A stretch of DNA of 64,000 nucleotides from Isoetes taiwanensis. Its lineage: Eukaryota; Streptophyta; Lycopodiopsida; Isoetales; Isoetaceae. The notes below the pieces were generated by a model. It had not been told where the DNA came from, ran no database searches, and saw nothing but the letters and a program-made list of their open reading frames with translations. The first letter of the stretch is position 1; every line of letters starts with the position of its first letter. The stretch lies in NCBI GenBank assembly GCA_021234155.1, contig JAJEKV010000035.1:5222224-5286223 (forward strand), written 5' to 3'. Of this stretch, positions 57,085-64,000 are shown piece by piece. Position numbers and translations under genes: made by a program.

Positions 57085-57782
57085 TTTAATTTACCTTTTG
57101 TGCCTCTGTCAAGCACGAGACCATCTCTATCCCATTCCCCACCTCAATGTTGCTATAGTTGGGTAGGTGTAATTTGCCAAATAGCATTAAAAGCCCTATC
57201 CCATTGAAAGTTCTCCCACCGAGTTCTTCCCCATTTTATGGCCCCCCCATTGTTGCTATAGTAGAGTAAGTAGTGATGCATAGTGTAAGTGTTGTGCAAA
57301 ATAATATTGTATATGTAATCCCAAAAATTACTTTCAAAACCCTTCTTGATGTTGCTAAGGTTGAATTGTGTGATGTATTTGCTTTGTCGAATAACCTTGT
57401 ATGGAACCCTTAATTTCCTTCCTAAGCGTGAAAAGGCACACCAATGATAGGAATAAAGATACGTATTTAGCTTATACATGCCGCAAAAAGTAGAGTATCA
57501 AGCCATCAGGTGACGGCGATTTGAAGAACTAGGGGATATCATCCACACCTAGTATAATACAGCCATAACAGACCTTGTTGCACTTACATTTTGTGCATAA
57601 GCACAATACATGTCCTGTTTTGTTTTAACATTCCAAAGAGATGTACTAACGAACTAGTTGGAGCATATGTGGCAAACTTTCAGAACCAAAAACTAACCTC
57701 AACCATTGCAGTTCCTCTAGAATTAGGCAGATCCTCTTGCGAAATGCCATCTTCAGAGAACCGAGTATGCATGCCATAAGAA
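57085..57782 (-). other. Inter-ORF region of the LINE
   Basis: About 700 bp between ORF1 and ORF2 with no open frame of note, long for this element type. The word GTTGCTATAG recurs at 57151 and 57252, and AGTTCTTCCCC, GCCCCCCCATT and similar words lie between. A small nested insertion is possible but cannot be shown. Confidence 0.4.
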
Positions 57783-59526
57783 TCATAGATCAAAAACAAC
57801 CAACCTCTGGTTCCTCAGGATTTTTTGTCCTGATTTGTTGCGAGTCTCTACCCCGCCAATATTCTCGTAAGGTTTCCCATCCACCAGCCTTCTTCCCTTT
57901 TTCTTGGTTAACATAGGTGTAGATGCCTGAACAGGCCCAGCTTCCTCTTTGTCTGTCTTCTCCACAATCATGGAATCCTCATGAGTATTAGCTGCAAGCT
58001 TTATGTAGCTGGCTGAGGTATCACATTCCAGCTCAGAATCCATTGTTTCACAAGTAGTTACAACAGTAGAGATAGGCCCCAAAATGACATTGGCTTTGCA
58101 GTAAGATTGACTCTGCTGCACCACTGCTGCTTGGGAGTTATCAGCTGTCCAAGAATCATTTGCCACTCCATCCGATCTATGTAGCTTGTGGGCTGGTCCT
58201 TTTGGTAGCAGATCCTTAAGAATAGGCTGTAGCAACAAGTGATCATGGCAATCAAGAGATGTATTGGCCTGCTCAGCCCTGCCTTGCTTATCTTCCCCAA
58301 CAATATCAATGGAGGAGCGAGAAGCATCCTCCCGGGTAGAATTTTTGAAAGCATCTGTTTGATCAAGAGCTGATTGTGTTTGAGTAGGCAAGATGGCTTC
58401 CACTTCATTAAGTTTAGGAGCTGCAACATTAGCCGAAAGATGTGTAGCCACATAAGGAATGGGTCTAGCCTGAGTTGAATCCACCTGAGAAGAATGAGAG
58501 GAGCCCATGGCGATATGGATTGGCTCGCCTGCTGGGCCAGATGCTGACAGGGGTTCAGTGGACAAGCTGGCGTCCACCTCATTAAGCCCATGAGCCAAAT
58601 CCGCCTGATAGGTGACTGTGTTATGATTCCTGCAGATAGGAGCAGCTGGCTTATCCATCAGATCACTTGCTGGGCCAGATGCTGACTGGGGTTCAGTGGA
58701 CAAGCTGACGTCCACCTCATTAGGCCCATGAGCCACGTCACTAGGCCTATGAGCCATTTCAGTAATGGGGTCTATGTCAGGGACCACATCATTGTGTTGA
58801 CAAGTCAAAGAAGCAGGGACTTGAGTGCCAAAATCTAGAGATAGATTTGAAATCCTTGACTGATCAGGAATCTTTGACTGGTCAAAGATTGAAGCAGAAA
58901 GGGGCCCTTCAAGGACAACGTTTTTCACATGTTGGTCAGCTATCTCAGAATGACCAACCATGTTTTCCCCACTTTGGAGAGAGATTGGCAGAGAAGATGA
59001 AAGAGGATCAATAATTTTCATAGGCTTTTCATGCTGGTCAATCATATCCATTCGTCCAGACTTCGAACATTCTCCCTTTTCGTATGGGAGACAAGGGGGG
59101 TCTGTCAGACCAGAGAATTCCCTACAACTAACTGCAGCTATGCAGTTTTGCTTTTTAACTTGGGATCCAGGGATGTGGCCAAGATCCACTGGCCCTGCAC
59201 CTATTGCCATATCAACAACTGAATAACCAGTAAAACAGTTGGTCCCAGCATGCAAACGAACACCACATGCAGCACATGGAATGGGCAGACCTGTAGCCAC
59301 AATTTGGAAGTTGATATCCTCATTAAAATAGCCAGAGAAATGAATGAACTCAGGTATTGGCTTGAGGAGGTCCACCGAGATGCAGATCTTGGGGGCTTCA
59401 TCCAGCCTACTATCCATGCATACATATTCCCCAAGTCTAGAAGCAATAAGTTTGAATGACTGGACATTCCAGTATTCCGGGCTAAGATCGGACAGAGAGA
59501 TCCAAATTGGGTAATAGAGGGCATCG
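57783..59526 (-). CDS. LINE ORF1 (DUF4283-like domain, CCHC zinc knuckle), 5'-truncated
   Basis: The frame is open from the insertion edge (WKPDALYYPIWISLSDLSPE, YWNVQSFKLIASRLGEY) through an internal Met at 59417. It continues ICISVDLLKPIPEFIHFSGY, then the knuckle CAACGVRLHAGTNC (C-x2-C-x4-H-x4-C), and a long Ser/Pro/Asp-rich tail with two near-identical blocks (HGLNEVDASLSTEPLSASGP and HGPNEVDVSLSTEPQSASGP). It ends KKGRRLVDGKPYENIGG and RNQRLVVFDL. ORF1 proteins bind element RNA. The first part of the domain is missing because of 5' truncation. No stop interrupts the remaining ~580 codons. Confidence 0.88.
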
Positions 59527-59527
59527 G

Positions 59528-59630
59528 GCTTCCACAGTTAGCATACATATCTACCATTGTATTGGCTACAAAAATGTCTGACTTATACCCATTCTTTGCA
59601 AGTTGAGAGTGAAGAGCCATGCCCTTCTCT
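59528..59630 (-). pseudogene. PPR protein pseudogene, upstream part
   Basis: Reads EKGMALHSQLAKNGYKSDIF then VANTMVDMYANCGS, the standard end of one PPR repeat and start of the next. The last four codons form the LINE target duplication (AAC TGT GGA AGC), after which the protein resumes at 53154 with MIHARGVFEEM. Upstream of EKGMALHS the sequence switches abruptly to copia RT (59631), so the gene's 5' half is missing from the window or was removed by rearrangement. Confidence 0.85.
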
Positions 59631-61210
59631 AAGTTTCATAGCATTAGCTAGTGCCAAAATAATTTTTATACTTGTCAATTTCACAATTGGAGAATATGTT
59701 TCATCATAATCTACTCCTTTCTTTTGAGAGAACCCTTGAGTGACTAATCTTGCTTTATACCTTTTTGATCCATCAGCATTTGTTTTACTTCTATAAATCC
59801 ATTTATTCCCAACTAGATTTTTACCTATTGGACACTCCACTAGCTCATACGTACCAGTTTCTTTAAACGATTCCATTTCCTCTTCCATTGCTTTCTCCCA
59901 TTCCTGTCTCTTTTCTGAATTCACAGCATCTTCAAAAGATTTAGGCATGTCAGGTTCAAATACAGCCATTAAAGATGGATATCTAACTGGAGGCTTTCCT
60001 AATCTTCTGGTTTTTCCTGTGCCATACCTTCCATATAATTCTGGATTGTAATCTATACCTGTGTCCCTGAGCTTTTCTACCTCCGATCTCCTTTTTCGTT
60101 GCCTTGTAGGTACTGTTTCTGAAGGCAGTGTTTCATCGTCCCCTCCTTCTCCGACATCCTTATCAATTTTTCGTTATCTTCATCTGAGTCTGTATCAATA
60201 AAGTCAACTTTCTCTGGTCCATTAGTAATACTTATGTTGTCATGCTTATTACTAGGTTTTGCAACCTCATGCCTATCTTTATAGAATTTAGTCTCGTCAA
60301 ATATGACATCTCGACTAACTATTACCTTTCTAGTTTCAGGTATAAAGATTCTATATCCTTTTGATTCCTCGTCATAACCAACGAGAAACTCTATTTTTGC
60401 CATACCACCACAATTATAACAAGTCATTTCTTTGTTTAATTTTGGACAGTCTACTTTTAGACGTCCCATTTCGTGACAGTAATAACATGGACCGGCAATT
60501 TTTTCCATATAGTCCCTTTTATCTTTTCCCTTAGGTTTCCCCATAAACAAAATGTCAGAACTCTCTTCTACTTCACTTACCAAGGGTCAAAGCATAGAGC
60601 TGGGGGACATTTTTACGCCAGCCAAGCACCCCTTAAGCACCTAATGCTAAAAATTTTACTTATTTTTATCTTTTTTTCTATAACTCTGGTGAAGCTGAAA
60701 TTTTGTTTTCTAAGGCGTAATATGAATGCGTTTCGGGGAAAAAATCAAAAAAATAAAAGAAAAATATTTTTTAAAAATACAAACAAAATAGCCTCACAAA
60801 GCACCCCCTAAGCACCATGTGTCGCTGACACAGAAAGTGTCCCCCACCTCCATGCTTTGACCCTCAAGCTCTGTCCTTACCAATCTTTCAGCATCATCCC
60901 GATTTTTGGTGGTGGTTCTAATCAAGGTTGACAACATATCATAGCTTGAAAAAGCACGAGCTATTGCTAGAACCTGAAATTCATCACTCAACCTAGCTCT
61001 TGCAGCATCTAGATCAGCAAAAATATTATCCAACTTTGAGAAAAAATCTGTAATATTATCATTTTCCCCATATCTGAGCATTCTTAACTCTCTGTCTAAA
61101 ACATCTAGCTGAGATGATGATTTTCGTTCATATTTATTGATCAAATAGGTCCACATTTGTTGAGGATTCATTCCTCGCATTCTCGATCCTTTACACGTAA
61201 TTTTCAATGC
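59631..61210 (-). mobile_element. Rearranged Ty1-copia fragment (gag joined to pol linker and RT start)
   Basis: In minus order: gag (61207-60884, MRGMNPQQMWTYLINKYERK, LRYGENDNITDFFSKLDNIF, RDDAERLV), the MITE, gag again (SEVEESSDILFMGKPKGKDK, zinc knuckle CYYCHEMGRLKVDC with Arg at the His position, then CYNCGG). It then jumps at 60404 straight to MAKIEFLVGYDEESKGYRIF of the integrase C-terminal linker, and on to RT (MAVFEPDMPKSFEDAVNSEK, NKWIYRSKTNADGSKRYKAR, GVDYDETYSPIVKLTSIKII), which stops after ALANAMKL at 59631. Protease and the integrase core are deleted. 59631-60404 matches 62562-63335 without indels. The left end joins PPR sequence and is not an LTR end. Confidence 0.88.
60584..60875. 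mobile_element. 292-bp MITE inserted in copia gag
   Basis: The 8-bp target duplication CTTACCAA at 60576-60583 and 60876-60883 restores the gag frame when one copy is removed (RLV-SEVEE). Imperfect terminal inverted repeats of 26 bp lie at 60584-60609 (GGGTCAAAGCATAGAGC...) and 60838-60863. The right side has 12 extra bases outside the repeat. The AT-rich interior has no coding capacity. An 8-bp duplication suggests an hAT-like helper, which is an inference. Confidence 0.85.
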
Positions 61211-61322
61211 CCTTAAAAAACCAATGGTCTAGTATTCTTTAATGGGTACAAAGTTCTTTTAGTATTCTTTCATGGTACTAAGTTGCTTCATCCCCTTTAT
61301 ATGGCATGATCATCCATCAACA
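61211..61322 (-). repeat. Partial 3' LTR of the copia element
   Basis: After the RNase H stop, the polypurine tract AGGGGAAG (61330-61323) is followed by TGTTGATGGATGATCATGCC and a TATA-like CATATAAAGGGG. Only about 110 bp is present before gag of the neighbouring fragment begins, so the LTR is truncated. It contains an imperfect repeat of 'agtattctttaatgg' and 'agtattctttcatgg'. Confidence 0.65.
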
Positions 61323-61339
61323 CTTCCCCTCATGCCATA

Positions 61340-64000
61340 TTAGTGAATGCCAAGGATTTCTTTGAACAACGTTAGCTTTCGTTCTGTCATCGCTTTAGTG
61401 AATAGATCTGCTGCTTGATATGATGTCTCCACATATTGCATAACAATTTCATTTTTCCCAATAAGATCTCGTATAAAGTGAATATGTAATTCAATATGCT
61501 TAGTTCTCTCATGATGCACTGGATTTTTTGCTATAGCAATACAACTTAAACTATCGGTTAAAATAACTGTAAGATTGATTTGTGGTATGTCTATCTCTGT
61601 TAGCAATCTTCTTACCCAAATAATTTCTTTGGCGGCTAATGAAGATGCTGAATATTCTGGTTCTGCTGATGACATGACAACCGCTGACTGTTTTTTGCTT
61701 CTCCATGATATTGTGCCTCCTGCAAGAAGCAAAGCATAACCTGAAGTACATATTTTAGCATCAAGATCTCCTGCCCAGTCTGCATCTGAGTATGCAAATA
61801 CATTTAGGTTATTTGAGTTGAACGTAATCCCCTAATCCTTAGTGCCTTTTAAATACCTTAGGATTCTTTTAGCTGCAATCCAGTGTGCTTTTCCTGGATT
61901 GTTATTATATCTGCTTAACAAATTTACTACATATGAAATATCTGGACGAGTGCAGTTTGCTACATAAAGAAGACAACCAATCAGTTCTCTGTATGGATTA
62001 TTTTCCATTTCTTCTTTTTCATATTCTGATGATGGACATAGGCCAGCTGAAATCTTATATCCTGCCACAATAGGAGTTTTCTAGCCCAAATTTCTTTATC
62101 ATGCTGTCTATGTTTTTTGTTTGACAGAGTTTGAGTTTTTTACTTTCTTTATCTCTGTCCATTTCAATCCCTAGGAATAGTTTCAATTCTCCAAGATCAG
62201 TCATTTTAAGCCTTCGCCTTAGAATTTCCTTGCATTTTTCTAAATACTGCATACAGTTTGTTGTCATAATGCAATCATCTACTACAATCATCTACTATAG
62301 CGCAATAATGCAAAATTTGCCTTCATTTTTCATTATGTATATGTTCTCGTCATTATTAAGCCTTTCAAACCCTTGCTCTCTTAAATACTTATCTATGCAT
62401 CTGTACCATTCTCTAGGTGCTTGCTTTAAGCCATAAACTGCTCATTTTAGCTTCCAAACCATGTTTTCTCCTTCTTCAAACCCTGGAGCTTGTCTCATGT
62501 AAATTTCTTCTTGCAAGCCAGCATTCAAAAATGCAGTCTTTACATCCATATGGTGCACATCAAGTTTCATAGCATTAGCTAGTGCCAAAATAATTTTTAT
62601 ACTTGTCAATTTCACAATTGGAGAATATGTTTCATCATAATCTACTCCTTTCTTTTGAGAGAACCCTTGAGTGACTAATCTTGCTTTATACCTTTTTGAT
62701 CCATCAGCATTTGTTTTACTTCTATAAATCCATTTATTCCCAACTAGATTTTTACCTATTGGACACTCCACTAGCTCATACGTACCAGTTTCTTTAAACG
62801 ATTCCATTTCCTCTTCCATTGCTTTCTCCCATTCCTGTCTCTTTTCTGAATTCACAGCATCTTCAAAAGATTTAGGCATGTCAGGTTCAAATACAGCCAT
62901 TAAAGATGGATATCTAACTGGAGGCTTTCCTAATCTTCTGGTTTTTCCTGTGCCATACCTTCCATATAATTCTGGATTGTAATCTATACCTGTGTCCTTG
63001 AGCTTTTCTACCTCCGATCTCCTTTTTCGTTGCCTTGTAGGTACTGTTTCTGAAGGCAGTGTTTCATCGTCCCCTCCTTCTCCGACATCCTTATCAATTT
63101 TTCGTTATCTTCATCTGAGTCTGTATCAATAAAGTCAACTTTCTCTGGTCCATTAATAATACTTATGTTGTCATGCTTATTACTAGGTTTTGCAACCTCA
63201 TGCCTATCTTTATAGAATTTAGTCTCGTCAAATATGACATCTCGACTAACTATTACCTTTCTAGTTTCAGGTATAAAGATTCTATATCCTTTTGATTCCT
63301 CGTCATAACCAACGAGAAACTCTATTTCTGCCATATCATCCAGCTTAAGCCTTAATTCTTTAGGTACATCAACATATGCTACACACCCATAGGATTTAAA
63401 ATAATCATATGCAACCTCCGATTTACTAGTTGACAGAAGTACCTCAGGTATGTTACCATTGAGACTGCTAGTTGGTAGCTTATTTTGTATAAAAAATACC
63501 GTTTTGACTGCTTCCTCCCAAAGATAATTAGGAAGACCTGCAAATTTTAGCATTGATCTTACAACATCTAGAACAATTCTATTTTTCCTTTCTGCAACAC
63601 CATTTTGCTGTGGAGAATATCTACATGTTAGCTGCCTTCTTATTCCATGTTCAAAACAAAAACATTTAAATCTGCTTGCCAGATATTCACCCCCTCTATC
63701 TGACCTAATACATTTAAGCCTACGCCATATTTGCCTTTCCATTTCATTCACATATTGCTTAAAGGCATCAAGTGCTTTATCTTTAGAGGAAAGTAAGTAA
63801 CATTTACCCATTCTACTAAAATCATCAATGAATGATATATAATATTTCTTGCCTGTTCTTCCTTCTATATTCAACGGTCCACAAAGATCTGTATGAACAA
63901 GGTCAAGAGGACCTGCAGCTATTTTCTTTGATTTGCTAAAGGGTAATCTAGTCAACTTTCCTAACAAGCAACCTGGGCAAATAAACTTTTCACCTGTGTC
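61340..64000 (-). pseudogene. Ty1-copia pol: integrase, reverse transcriptase, RNase H (defective)
   Basis: In minus order: the end of the integrase zinc finger at the window edge, the integrase core (63967-63008: GPLDLVHTDLCGPLNIEGRT, YYISFIDDFSRMGKCYLLSS, RSDRGGEYLASRFKCFC, YSPQQNGVAERKNR, with D, D and E of the DDE triad in view), the linker, RT (62900-62442: MDVKTAFLNAGLQEEIYMRQ; 62291-62055: MTDLGELKLFLGIEMDRDKE; 62068-61832: YVANCTRPDISYVVNLLSRY) and RNase H (61732-61340: SWRSKKQSAVVMSSAEPEYS, FTKAMTERKLTLFKEILGIH). Defects are a frameshift in the linker near 63115, WKLK-stop near 62443, a 13-bp duplication over the YVDD box at 62274-62299, a frameshift near 62060 and a stop at 61832. 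Confidence 0.9.

Larger units (their letters stand above)
53167..59527 (-). mobile_element. 6.36-kb LINE (L1 type) inserted in the PPR gene
   Basis: Target duplication GCTTCCACAGTT is exact at 53155-53166 and 59528-59539 (it shares Ts with the tail). The poly(A) tail is the plus-strand T run ending at 53180. The element holds ORF1 (from 59526), an inter-ORF region of about 0.7 kb and a nearly complete ORF2. The 5' end is truncated within ORF1. This is the most complete LINE in the window and the best reference for the copy at 1-1728. Confidence 0.95.

Noticed and set aside
58058-58591. 177-codon minus-strand frame within LINE ORF1
   Set aside because: It overlaps the true ORF1 in another frame and has no motif.

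Overview
The window is nuclear DNA of a land plant, most likely a seed-free vascular plant such as a fern. The reasons are plant L1-type LINEs, Ty1-copia pol, a PLS-type pentatricopeptide (PPR) gene, isoprenylated heavy-metal-associated (HMA) proteins with spliced introns, long AT-rich spacers and layer upon layer of old and young retrotransposons. The lineage is inferred from gene style only. The only gene that looks fully intact is a two-exon HIPP-type metallochaperone at 17284-18271 (+). A second, smaller HMA gene at 46850-47392 (-) may be intact. All other coding sequence belongs to mobile elements or pseudogenes.  Layout: 1-5545 holds two LINEs lying head to head. 5549-6459 is a broken HMA gene carrying a tRNA-like SINE. 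6478-16635 holds two diverged duplicate blocks broken up by LINE pieces, two of them with clear target-site duplications (7761-8707 and 11118-14076). 17284-18271 is the HIPP gene. 20183-23770 is a LINE of a second clade whose 3' end runs into about 340 bp of (GGAA)n. 24578-25844 has weak exon-like segments, and 25850-29897 shows nothing firm.  29898-32631 is a complete non-autonomous LTR retrotransposon (LTRs, PBS, PPT and the 5-bp duplication AATAT, with no pol). It marks the start of a large tandem duplication: unit 1 is 29899-44530 and unit 2 is 44531-51766. Each unit has lost different blocks. Unit 1 lost the HMA gene. Unit 2 kept the HMA gene but reduced the LTR element to a solo LTR and lacks three other blocks, one of which (40761-43856 in unit 1) carries a decayed HUH-type Rep gene resembling replitron or CRESS-type Rep proteins, with unusual hairpins and a tRNA-like fold.  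51949-59630 is a PPR pseudogene on the minus strand, split by a 6.36-kb LINE with a 12-bp target duplication. Its upstream end is fused to a rearranged copia fragment (59631-61210) that contains a 292-bp MITE. A second copia copy (61211-64000) follows. The two copia copies share a 774-bp segment that is almost identical, including the same disabling frameshift.  A theme across the window is a conserved 3' tail (core GTGGACGATAAAA) that joins directly to a different simple repeat at each site. Two of these sites have a matching empty site elsewhere in the window.
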